A stretch of 64,000 nt of DNA, from NCBI GenBank assembly GCA_947501215.1, contig CANMUS010000003.1:186001-250000 (forward strand). Direction: 5' to 3'. Numbering within the stretch: position 1 is the stretch's first letter; every line of letters begins with the position of its first letter. The notes beneath the pieces were generated by a model that was not told where the DNA came from, did not search any database, and saw nothing but the letters and a program-made list of their open reading frames with translations. Both the position numbers and the translations under genes were made by a program. This stretch comes from an uncultured Erythrobacter sp. (GTDB lineage Bacteria; Pseudomonadota; Alphaproteobacteria; Sphingomonadales; Sphingomonadaceae). This document shows, piece by piece, positions 15,441-23,239 of the stretch.

Positions 15441-16178
15441 ATGGACATTCAACGCGAGCAGCGGAATTTTCTCCAGAGCAAGCCGTCGCGCCTCGGCAGG
15501 GGCATCGAACGCCTGACCCACCCCTTGGGCAAGACTCTCGCAGATATGGTACCGAAGCGCGCGGTCGAGATGATCCTGAACGGCCTCGACCGGGCCGTCG
15601 ATGCGCCACAGCTGGTCCGCTTCGATCACGATCCCAAGGATATGGACGCGGCCCATCGTGCTGCCGAGAAGGTCACCCGCGCGGCACGCAGCGTCAGCGC
15701 GACGACCGGCGCGGCGGCGGGCCTGGGCGGCGCCTTGTCGATGAGCGCAGATATCCCGGCGACCATTGCGATCGCCCTGCGCGTCATCCGCGACACGGGC
15801 CGTGCCTATGGTTTCGAAGGCGAAGGCGAGGCCGAGAAGCTGTTCCGCCTTCAGATCCTCGAGCTCGCGGCGCTGAACGATCCGGAGCAGCGCAAGGCCC
15901 GCATCGCCGATCTCGAACAGGGCATCGGCGGGGAAGGCCAGCTGGTCCACGCCGACCACGAGCACATCACGCCTATCGTCGACCAGGTGGTCGAGCGCAT
16001 CAGCCGCGCCCTCGCCTTTGCCTCCGTCCGCAGCCGCATCGGCATGGTCGTGCCGCTGGTCGGATCGGTGGTTGGCGGGATCGTCAACTCATCGTTCCAG
16101 AACGACGTCGGCAAGGCCGCCCGCTTCGCTTTCCAGGCCCGCCGCCTTCGCGCGGAAGAGGGTGTGATCGAGGGGTAA
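15441..16178 (+). CDS. EcsC family protein
   Basis: A 245-residue member of the EcsC family (function not well established; the name comes from a gene linked to the Bacillus EcsAB transporter). Typical features are the Gly/Ala-rich amphipathic stretch TTGAAAGLGGALSMSADIPA, the segment FRLQILELAAL, and a C-terminal hydrophobic segment VVPLVGSVVGGIVNSSF before a basic end. The ATG at 15441 is preferred because upstream residues are non-genic, although the ribosome-binding site is weak. It converges on uvrC with an 17-bp gap. Confidence 0.82.
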   Translation: MDIQREQRNFLQSKPSRLGRGIERLTHPLGKTLADMVPKRAVEMILNGLDRAVDAPQLVRFDHDPKDMDAAHRAAEKVTRAARSVSATTGAAAGLGGALSMSADIPATIAIALRVIRDTGRAYGFEGEGEAEKLFRLQILELAALNDPEQRKARIADLEQGIGGEGQLVHADHEHITPIVDQVVERISRALAFASVRSRIGMVVPLVGSVVGGIVNSSFQNDVGKAARFAFQARRLRAEEGVIEG

Positions 16179-16195
16179 GCGGCGCAAAGCCCGCT

Positions 16196-18154
16196 CTACC
16201 CACCCGCGTGATAAAAATCGTAGATCTTCTGCGCGACCGCCTCGCTGATGCCGGGCGCGCGTTTCAGGTCATCGAGCGCGGCTGCGCGTACCTTGCCCGC
16301 CGTTCCGAAATGCAGCAGCAGCGCACGCTTGCGCGAGGGGCCGATGCCGGGGATTTCGTCCAGCGGGCTGGCGGTGATGGCGCGGCTGCGCTTGGCACGG
16401 TGGGCGCCGATGGCGTAGCGGTGGACCTCGTCGCGCAGGTTCTGGAGATAGAATAACAGCGGCGAATTGACCGGCAGCGTCTTCTCGCGCCCGTCGGGGA
16501 AGTGGAACACCTCGCGCCCTTCGCGGCCGTGGTGCGGGCCCTTGGCAATGGCGATCAGCGGCAGGTCCTCGATCCCCATCTCCGCCAACGTATCGCGCAC
16601 GCTCGACATCTGGCCCTTGCCGCCGTCGATCAGGACGAGGTCGGGCCAGACGGTCTCGTGGCTGTTCTTCTTCCCCTCCTCGCCGTCCGGGTTCTCGGCG
16701 AGATTGCGGAAGCGGCGGCTCATCACCTCGCGCATCATGCCGAAATCGTCATTGGTCTGCGCGGTCTTGATGTTGAACTTGCGGTACTGGCCCTTCTCGA
16801 ACCCTTCCGGCCCGGCGACGACCATCGCGCCCAGCGCCTTGTCGCCCTGGATATGGCTGTTGTCGTAGACTTCGATGCGCTGCGGCACATCCTCCAGCTC
16901 GAGGAATTCTGCCAGCTCGCGCTGGATCTTGGCCTTGGCGCCGCTTTCGGCCTGTCGTCGCTCAAGCGCCTCGACCGCATTTCGCTGCGCCTGCTGCATC
17001 AGCTTGCGCCGCGTGCCGCGCTGGGGGATCGAGATGGCGACGGCGTGCCCGGCCTTCTCGCACAGCGCCTCGGCGATCAGCTCCTGTTCGGGCAGTTCGC
17101 GATCGACGAGGATGGTCTTGGGCGGCGGCACTTCCTCATAAAATTGCAGGAGCACATCGGCGAGCACCTCCGCCTCCTCCACATCGCCCGTGTTGCGCGG
17201 GAAGATCGCGCGATGGCCCCAGTTCTGCCCGCCGCGGATGAAGAAGGCCTGCACGCCCATGTGCCCGCCTTTGGCCGCCAGCGCGAAGACATCAGCATCG
17301 CCGACACCGCTGGCATTGATCGCCTGGCTGCCCTGGATGAAAGTCGCCGCGCGCAGTCGGTCGCGCAGGATGGCGGCGGTTTCGAAGTCGAGATCCTCTG
17401 CCGCCTTCGCCATCTGCTTTTCGAGGTCGGATTGCACGGCGCTGGACTTGCCGCCGAGGAAATCCTTCGCCTCGCGCACGAGACTCGCATAGCCCGCCTC
17501 GTCGATCCGCCCGACGCAGGGCGCGGAGCAGCGCTTGATCTGGTACAGCAGGCAGGGCCGGTCGCGATTGTTGAAGAAGCTGTCGGTGCAGCTCCTCAAC
17601 AGGAACAGCTTCTGCAGCGCGTTCAGCGTCTTGTTCACGCTGCCCGCGCTGGCGAAGGGGCCGTAGTAATTGCCCTTGGCCCGCCGCGCGCCGCGATGCT
17701 TCTGGATGCGCGGGAAAGCGTGATCGGCGCGCAGCAGGATGAAAGGGAAGCTCTTGTCGTCGCGCAGCAGCACGTTGAACGGCGGGCGATAGCGCTTGAT
17801 CAGCTGCGCTTCGAGCAACAGCGCCTCGGCTTCCGAATTGGTGACCACGATCTCCATCCGGCGGCACTGGCTGACCATACGCTGCAACCGGTTGGTCAGC
17901 GCTTTCACCTGCGTGTAATTCGCCACCCGGGCCTTGAGGCTACGCGCCTTGCCGACATAGAGCACATCGCCGCGCGCATCGAGCATGCGATAGACGCCGG
18001 GACGGGGTTTGAGCGTCTTTACCGTCTCGCGGATCGCGGCGAGGCCGGCTTCCAGATCGGGCTGGGCGCTGGCGACGGTATAGGTCGCGCGTTCCTCGTG
18101 GAAACGCTCCTTGCCTCTCGGGTCATGGGGGGAACCGGCTTTCGTGCGCGACAT
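16196..18154 (-). CDS. uvrC: Excinuclease ABC subunit C
   Basis: A 652-residue UvrC, the nuclease of nucleotide excision repair that makes both incisions around a UvrB-bound lesion. Domains: GIY-YIG nuclease (~40-125, PRPGVYRM and VLYVGKARSLKARV), Cys-rich iron-binding-type region (CLLYQIKRCSAPCVG), UVR UvrB-binding motif (LEKQMAKAAEDLDFETAA), RNase H-like endonuclease (EVYDNSHIQGDKALGAMV, with VLIDGGKGQ), and C-terminal helix-hairpin-helix (IPGIGPSRKRALLLHFG, APGISEAVAQKI). The ATG at 18154 fits the family length; about 60 codons of open frame upstream lack homology. It is divergent from the APC permease gene. Confidence 0.97.
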   Translation of the reverse strand: MSRTKAGSPHDPRGKERFHEERATYTVASAQPDLEAGLAAIRETVKTLKPRPGVYRMLDARGDVLYVGKARSLKARVANYTQVKALTNRLQRMVSQCRRMEIVVTNSEAEALLLEAQLIKRYRPPFNVLLRDDKSFPFILLRADHAFPRIQKHRGARRAKGNYYGPFASAGSVNKTLNALQKLFLLRSCTDSFFNNRDRPCLLYQIKRCSAPCVGRIDEAGYASLVREAKDFLGGKSSAVQSDLEKQMAKAAEDLDFETAAILRDRLRAATFIQGSQAINASGVGDADVFALAAKGGHMGVQAFFIRGGQNWGHRAIFPRNTGDVEEAEVLADVLLQFYEEVPPPKTILVDRELPEQELIAEALCEKAGHAVAISIPQRGTRRKLMQQAQRNAVEALERRQAESGAKAKIQRELAEFLELEDVPQRIEVYDNSHIQGDKALGAMVVAGPEGFEKGQYRKFNIKTAQTNDDFGMMREVMSRRFRNLAENPDGEEGKKNSHETVWPDLVLIDGGKGQMSSVRDTLAEMGIEDLPLIAIAKGPHHGREGREVFHFPDGREKTLPVNSPLLFYLQNLRDEVHRYAIGAHRAKRSRAITASPLDEIPGIGPSRKRALLLHFGTAGKVRAAALDDLKRAPGISEAVAQKIYDFYHAGG

Positions 18155-18218
18155 GGGTGGCAGATAGTGCGCGCACTCCGCTTGTGCAAAGCCGCGTTTC
18201 GCGCCATCCCCACTCGCA

Positions 18219-19502
18219 ATGGACGGGAAACACATCGCACCGCCGCGCACGGTCGGCTTCTGGGGGACCGCGCTGTTCCCGCTCAACGGGATGATCGGGG
18301 CCGGCATCTTTGCCCTGCCTGCTGTTTTGGTGGCCGCAGTCGGCAATTTCGCGCCGTGGATGATGCTGGTGGGCGGCGTGCTCTTCCTGCCGCTGGCGCT
18401 ATGTTACGCCTGGATGAGCGCGCGGTTCGAGCATAGCGGCGGTTCGGTGCTGTATGGGGAGGCGGCGTTCGGGCGCTTCGTAGGCTTCCAGGCCGGCTGG
18501 GCGCGCTATGTCAGCGCGATCGTGACCGCGGCGGCGAACATGCATGTGATGGTCGCCTATCTCGCGGTAGTGTTCCCGGGGCTTGACGGACCGGTGGCTG
18601 CGCCCGTGGCAGTGGCGGTCGGGCTGGCGATCATCACCGCGATCAATCTTTACGGCATGCGCGCTTCGGTCGGGACGCTGGGGGTCATGACCGCAATCAA
18701 GCTGGTGCCGCTTGCCGCGCTGGTCGTGTCGGCCTTCTTCGCGGGAGGAGAACTGGGCGCGATCGCGCTGCCGCAATTCAGCCAGGTCGAGACGGTGATC
18801 CTGCTGACCTTCTACGCCTTCATCGGCTTCGAGGGCGTGATCGAGGCGGCGGGCGAGTTCAAGAACCCCAAACGCGATGTGCCACTGTCGATCGTCACCA
18901 TGGTGAGCGGGGTGACGCTGATCTACATGGCGGTGATCTGGGCCTTCATCCTGATCGGCCCCGAATTCGCGGGCGAGAACAATGCGCTGGCCGGATCGGC
19001 CGAAGCGGCGATGGGCCAGATCGGCTCGCTCGCCATCGTGATCGCGGCCAGTTTCAGCATCGGAGCGAACAATTTCGCCAGCGGCGTCGCCCAGCCGCGA
19101 TTGATGTACGGAATGGCGCGGCGCGGCATGTTGCCTAGCTGGTTCGCCTATGTGCATCCGCGCTTCCTCACGCCGTTCAACGCGATCCTGTTCTATGGCG
19201 TGGCGGCCATCCTGTTCGGCCTGTGGGAAGGCTTTACCGTCCTGGCCGTGGCGGGCACGCTGATCCGGCTTGTGACCTATATCGTGACCAGCTGCGCCCT
19301 CCCCGTGCTGGAGCATCGCGAGGGGCGCATCGTGCCGCTGCACCTCGCCTGCGTGATTTTCGCCGTCGGCAGCTCGCTGTTCATCGCCAGCCAGACGGCG
19401 CTGCAGGCGTGGCTGGTCCTCGGCGGCATATTGTTGGTCGGTGCGGTGCTGTACTTCGTCGCCGCGCGGCAGCAGCCGGACTACGCGCTCGACGAGGCCT
19501 GA
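18219..19502 (+). CDS. APC superfamily amino acid permease
   Basis: A 427-residue inner-membrane transporter with about 12 hydrophobic helices. The first helix carries the unwound substrate motif GMIGAGIFALP, typical of APC permeases; the sixth has FYAFIGFEGVIEAAGE and is followed by the family signature NPKRDVPLSI. The specificity cannot be told. The next gene starts 1 bp after its stop, so they form a transcription unit. Confidence 0.9.
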   Translation: MDGKHIAPPRTVGFWGTALFPLNGMIGAGIFALPAVLVAAVGNFAPWMMLVGGVLFLPLALCYAWMSARFEHSGGSVLYGEAAFGRFVGFQAGWARYVSAIVTAAANMHVMVAYLAVVFPGLDGPVAAPVAVAVGLAIITAINLYGMRASVGTLGVMTAIKLVPLAALVVSAFFAGGELGAIALPQFSQVETVILLTFYAFIGFEGVIEAAGEFKNPKRDVPLSIVTMVSGVTLIYMAVIWAFILIGPEFAGENNALAGSAEAAMGQIGSLAIVIAASFSIGANNFASGVAQPRLMYGMARRGMLPSWFAYVHPRFLTPFNAILFYGVAAILFGLWEGFTVLAVAGTLIRLVTYIVTSCALPVLEHREGRIVPLHLACVIFAVGSSLFIASQTALQAWLVLGGILLVGAVLYFVAARQQPDYALDEA

Positions 19503-19503
19503 C

Positions 19504-20676
19504 ATGGCGGAGCGTTACGACGCAATCGTCCTCGGCGCCGGGGCCGCCGGACTGATGTGCGCCGCGAGGGCAGGCCAGCGGGGCAAGCGCGTGCAGGTCC
19601 TCGAACGCGCGGAGAAGCCGGGGAAGAAAATCCTCATTTCAGGCGGCGGCAGGTGCAATTTCACCAATATCGGCGCGGGTCCGGCGAATTACCTTTCGCA
19701 AAATCCGCATTTCGCGAAGAGCGCGCTGGCGCGGTACACCGCCCGCGACTTCCTCGAACTGGTCGAAAGTTACGACATCGCCTGGCACGAGAAGACACTC
19801 GGCCAGCTGTTCTGCGACGGATCGGCCAAGCAGATCGTGGAAATGCTGCTTGAGGAATGCGCGAAAGGCGACGTGGATGTGCGCTGCGGGGAGGAAGTGG
19901 CATCGGTCGAACATGACGGCGATTTCACCGTCACCACGCAGACCGCGACATACACCGCACCAGCCCTCGTGGTCGCCACCGGCGGGCCGTCTATCCCGAA
20001 GATGGGCGCAACCGGTTTCGCCTACGATCTCGCACGGCAATTCGGGCTCAAGGTGGTCGAGCCGCGCCCTGCCCTCGTCCCACTGACGCTCGGCGGCGAA
20101 GAGGTCCTGTTCCGCGAAATTTCCGGCGTCTCCGCGCCGGTCGTCGCAAGCGCGGGCAAGGCCAGCTTTCCCGAAGCCGCCCTGTTCACCCATCGCGGCC
20201 TGTCCGGACCGTCGATCTTGCAGGCGAGCAGCTACTGGTTGTCGGGTGAGCCGGTGGTCGTGAACTTCCTACCCGGTCACGCCGATGGCTGGCTGCTCGA
20301 CGCCAAGCGCGAAACGCCGCGCGCGACGCTTGAATCGCTGCTGCGAGAAGCGCTCCCCGACCGGCTGGCAGACATTCTCTCCGAAAAACTGGGCATAGCG
20401 ACCGAACTCGGCAACGCGCCCGACAAGGCGCTACGGACCGCGGAAGAGCGGCTGCGCCGATGGACCTTCCGCCCCAATGGCACCGAAGGTTTCGGCAAGG
20501 CCGAGGTGACCGTCGGTGGCATTTCGACAGCCGAACTTTCCAGCAAAACCATGGAGGCAAAGCGAATTCCCGGCCTCTACGCCATCGGCGAAGCGGTCGA
20601 CGTCACCGGCTGGCTTGGCGGCTACAATTTCCAATGGGCCTGGGCGAGCGGGGTCGCGGCTGGCGAGGCTCTGTAA
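19504..20676 (+). CDS. BaiN/HI0933-like FAD-dependent oxidoreductase
   Basis: A 390-residue flavoprotein of the HI0933/YhiN/BaiN family. The N-terminal FAD-binding Rossmann motif is GAGAAGLMCAARAGQRG, followed by the family-specific KKILISGGGRCNFTN. Mid-protein ATGGPSIPKMGATGFAYDLA and the C-terminal GEAVDVTGWLGGYNFQWAWASG complete the dinucleotide fold. Biochemical role is uncertain for most members. The ATG at 19504 follows the permease stop directly; translational coupling is likely. Confidence 0.9.
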   Translation: MAERYDAIVLGAGAAGLMCAARAGQRGKRVQVLERAEKPGKKILISGGGRCNFTNIGAGPANYLSQNPHFAKSALARYTARDFLELVESYDIAWHEKTLGQLFCDGSAKQIVEMLLEECAKGDVDVRCGEEVASVEHDGDFTVTTQTATYTAPALVVATGGPSIPKMGATGFAYDLARQFGLKVVEPRPALVPLTLGGEEVLFREISGVSAPVVASAGKASFPEAALFTHRGLSGPSILQASSYWLSGEPVVVNFLPGHADGWLLDAKRETPRATLESLLREALPDRLADILSEKLGIATELGNAPDKALRTAEERLRRWTFRPNGTEGFGKAEVTVGGISTAELSSKTMEAKRIPGLYAIGEAVDVTGWLGGYNFQWAWASGVAAGEAL

Positions 20677-20715
20677 GGTCCCGCCGTTAGGGAAGGCGTT
20701 GACGGGCGCGGCAAG

Positions 20716-20743
20716 TTGACCGGAACCGCAGATTCGCTAGCTT
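20716..20743 (+). promoter_or_regulatory. Possible sigma-70 promoter for the WS/DGAT operon
   Basis: TTGACC (20716-20721) and TAGCTT (20738-20743) are 16 bp apart, 90 bp before the ATG at 20834. A second TTGAC lies at 20699-20703. The match is only moderate. Confidence 0.35.
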
Positions 20744-20833
20744 CTTATGTTACGGACCCGTGAAAACACGGGCCGCGCAGGGGATGCCGCCACACACTCG
20801 CAACGGGTCTGGGGCAGCGCGGAAAGGAACTTC

Positions 20834-22447
20834 ATGCGCCAACTCCAGGGTATGGATGCGAGCTTCGTTGCGCTGGAAACGCGCAATTCGCCGATGCACA
20901 TCGGCTCGATCCTGATCTACAACCCGGAGACCGCACCCGGCGGCTTCGTCCGCTTCAAGGATATACTCGCCTTCTTCGAGAGCCGCATGCAGCTCAGCCG
21001 CACGATCCGCCAGCGGCTGGTGCGCGTACCCTTCGACCTCGACTATCCCTACTGGATCGAGGACCCGGACTTCGACCTCGAATACCACGTCCGCCACATC
21101 GCCCTGCCCAAGCCGGGCGACTGGCGGCAGCTTTGTATTCAAGCCGCGCGCATCTTTTCGCGCCCGCTCGATCTCAAGCGACCGCCGTGGGAGTTCACCA
21201 TCGTCGAAGGGCTGGATAACATCGAAGGCGTTGCGAAAGGCAGCTACGCCATGGTGACCAAGGTCCATCACGCCGCAATCGACGGGATGAGCGGGGTCGA
21301 TCTGCTGGAAGCCATGCACACGCTCGATCCGAACGAACCGCCGCCGAACAGCCCCGACGACTGGCAGCCGGAGAAGGTGCCGAATCCCGTCGAACTGCTC
21401 GGCAAGAGCTATTTCAACGCGATCACCAATCCGATGAAGCAGCTGGAGGTCGCGGCGAAGGCCGCCCCCGGCCTCGCGAAAGCGCTGAAGGGCATGGTTG
21501 CGAAGGAATTCGACCTGTCGCGCGAGATGATCGCGCCGAAGACCCGCTTCAACCGCAAGATTTCGGGCCACCGCGTCGTCGAGGGCCGCAGCGTGCCGCT
21601 GGCCGATATCAAGATGATCCGGCAGGCGGTCGATGGCGCGAAGGTCAACGACGTGTTCCTCGCTATCGTGGGCGGCGCGATGCGGAAATATCTGCTCGCC
21701 AAGGACGACCTGCCCAAAAAGACGCTGACCGCCATGGCCCCGATCTCGGTCCGTACAACGGACGAGAAGGGCGATATGGGGAACCAGGTCGCCGCCATGG
21801 TCGCCCCGCTGGGTACGCATATCGAGGAACCGCTGGACCGGCTGCAGTATTGCCACGACCGCACGAAGAATTCGAAAGCGATGACCGAGGCGATGGGCGC
21901 GCGCAACATGACCGAGGCGAGCAAGGTCAGCCCGGCCCTGTGGATGAGCCTCGGCGCGCAGCTCTACACCCGCCTTGGGCTCGCCAATCGCGGCGTCGGG
22001 CCGATCTTCTCGACCGTGGTCACCAATGTCCCCGGCCCGCCGGTGCCGATCTATTCCAGCGGCGCGCGGCTGGAGAGCCAGATGGGCCTCGTCTGCCTGA
22101 CCGACGGCATGGGCCTGGGCCACGTCGTCCAGAGCTATACCGACGAAGCGACGATCAGCTTCACCGCCTGCCGCGAACTGCTGCCCGATCCCGATTTCTA
22201 CATCGAGTGCATCGTCGAAAGTTTCGAGGAATTGCGCGATGCCGCGAAGGCGCCGGCGGAGGCACCAGCGAAGAAGCCCGCTGCCAAGAAAGCTGCGCCG
22301 AAGAAAGGCGCGACACCGACAAAAAAGCCCGCCGCGAAGACGCAGGCTGCACGGAAAACTCCCGCCAAGCCCGCCAAGGGGGGCACGAAAAAGGCCGCCA
22401 GCCGTTCGAAGGCCACCCCTAAAGGGAAAGGATCGCAAACATCATGA
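20834..22447 (+). CDS. Wax ester synthase/diacylglycerol O-acyltransferase with lysine-rich tail
   Basis: A 537-residue WS/DGAT enzyme that transfers acyl groups from acyl-CoA to alcohols or diacylglycerol, making storage lipids. The active-site motif HHxxxDG is intact (HHAAIDG, 145-151), and the family motifs MGNQVAAMVAPL-like and VVTNVPGPPVPIYSSGARL are present. ATG 20834 follows GGAAAGGAA. The enzyme fold ends near residue 468; ~66 residues rich in Lys, Ala and Pro follow (repeats such as KKPAAKKAAPKK), resembling a histone H1 or phasin-like tail that may bind DNA or polyanions. Its TGA overlaps the hydrolase start (ATGA), so the two genes are coupled. Confidence 0.93.
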   Translation: MRQLQGMDASFVALETRNSPMHIGSILIYNPETAPGGFVRFKDILAFFESRMQLSRTIRQRLVRVPFDLDYPYWIEDPDFDLEYHVRHIALPKPGDWRQLCIQAARIFSRPLDLKRPPWEFTIVEGLDNIEGVAKGSYAMVTKVHHAAIDGMSGVDLLEAMHTLDPNEPPPNSPDDWQPEKVPNPVELLGKSYFNAITNPMKQLEVAAKAAPGLAKALKGMVAKEFDLSREMIAPKTRFNRKISGHRVVEGRSVPLADIKMIRQAVDGAKVNDVFLAIVGGAMRKYLLAKDDLPKKTLTAMAPISVRTTDEKGDMGNQVAAMVAPLGTHIEEPLDRLQYCHDRTKNSKAMTEAMGARNMTEASKVSPALWMSLGAQLYTRLGLANRGVGPIFSTVVTNVPGPPVPIYSSGARLESQMGLVCLTDGMGLGHVVQSYTDEATISFTACRELLPDPDFYIECIVESFEELRDAAKAPAEAPAKKPAAKKAAPKKGATPTKKPAAKTQAARKTPAKPAKGGTKKAASRSKATPKGKGSQTS

Positions 22448-23235
22448 CTACCGCAACTGCCGAGACGGCAACCGAAGCGCGCCCGCCGCATACGCTGCTC
22501 GCCCTGACCGAGCCGACCCGCGCCATGGGCGAATTCGCCAGCTTCCTCGCGCTACGCCCGCTGCTCAAGAGGCTGCCGAAGGGCGACGGGCATGGCGTGC
22601 TCGTGCTGCCCGGCTTCATGGCGTCGGACACTTCGACACGCCCCTTGCGCGCCATGCTGGAACGGCTCGGCTACGATGCGGTCGGCTGGAACCTCGGTCG
22701 CAATCTGAGAGTCGACAATGCCCGCATCGAAGCGATGATGGCTTGCGTGGACGAGATCCACGACCGCACCGGAGACAAGATCTCCATAGTCGGCTGGAGC
22801 CTCGGCGGGGTTTTCGCCCGCGAGCTGGCCAAGCTGGCGCCCGAAAAGGTCCGCATGGTCATCAGCCTCGGCAGCCCGATCAGCGACGATCGCAACCACA
22901 CTAATGCGCGGCGGCTGTTCGAACTCCTCAACGGACGCGAACCCGAGCCGATGCAGACCGGCAATTTCCGCGATCTCGCCAAGGCGCCACCGGTGCCGAC
23001 CACCTCGATCCTGACCAAGGGCGACGGAGTGGTCCACTGGCGCGGGTCGGTCCAGGCGGCCGATCACGAATGCTGCGAGAATATCGAGGTGATCGCCAGT
23101 CATATCGGCCTCGGCGTCAATCCGGCGGTGGTCTATGCCATTGCCGACCGCCTCGCCCAGCCGATAGGCAAGTGGCATAAGTTCAGCCCGCGCGGCATCG
23201 CCAACATCGCCTTCCCGCGCTCGCGCCTGCACTGA
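22444..23235 (+). CDS. Alpha/beta hydrolase coupled to WS/DGAT
   Basis: A 263-residue soluble alpha/beta hydrolase. The nucleophile elbow is GWSLGG, an acid is likely Asp in TKGDGVVHW, and the His is likely in ASHIGLGVNP. An early motif HGVLVLPGFMASD supplies the oxyanion region. It overlaps the WS/DGAT stop by 4 bp, so a lipase or esterase role in neutral-lipid turnover is a reasonable inference, not proven. The gene ends 4 bp before the stop of a convergent TonB receptor gene. Confidence 0.88.
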   Translation: MTTATAETATEARPPHTLLALTEPTRAMGEFASFLALRPLLKRLPKGDGHGVLVLPGFMASDTSTRPLRAMLERLGYDAVGWNLGRNLRVDNARIEAMMACVDEIHDRTGDKISIVGWSLGGVFARELAKLAPEKVRMVISLGSPISDDRNHTNARRLFELLNGREPEPMQTGNFRDLAKAPPVPTTSILTKGDGVVHWRGSVQAADHECCENIEVIASHIGLGVNPAVVYAIADRLAQPIGKWHKFSPRGIANIAFPRSRLH

Positions 23236-23239
23236 CGCG

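Noticed and set aside
16502-18436. 644-codon open frame on the plus strand opposite uvrC
   Set aside because: Low-complexity shadow of uvrC, which carries all expected domains.
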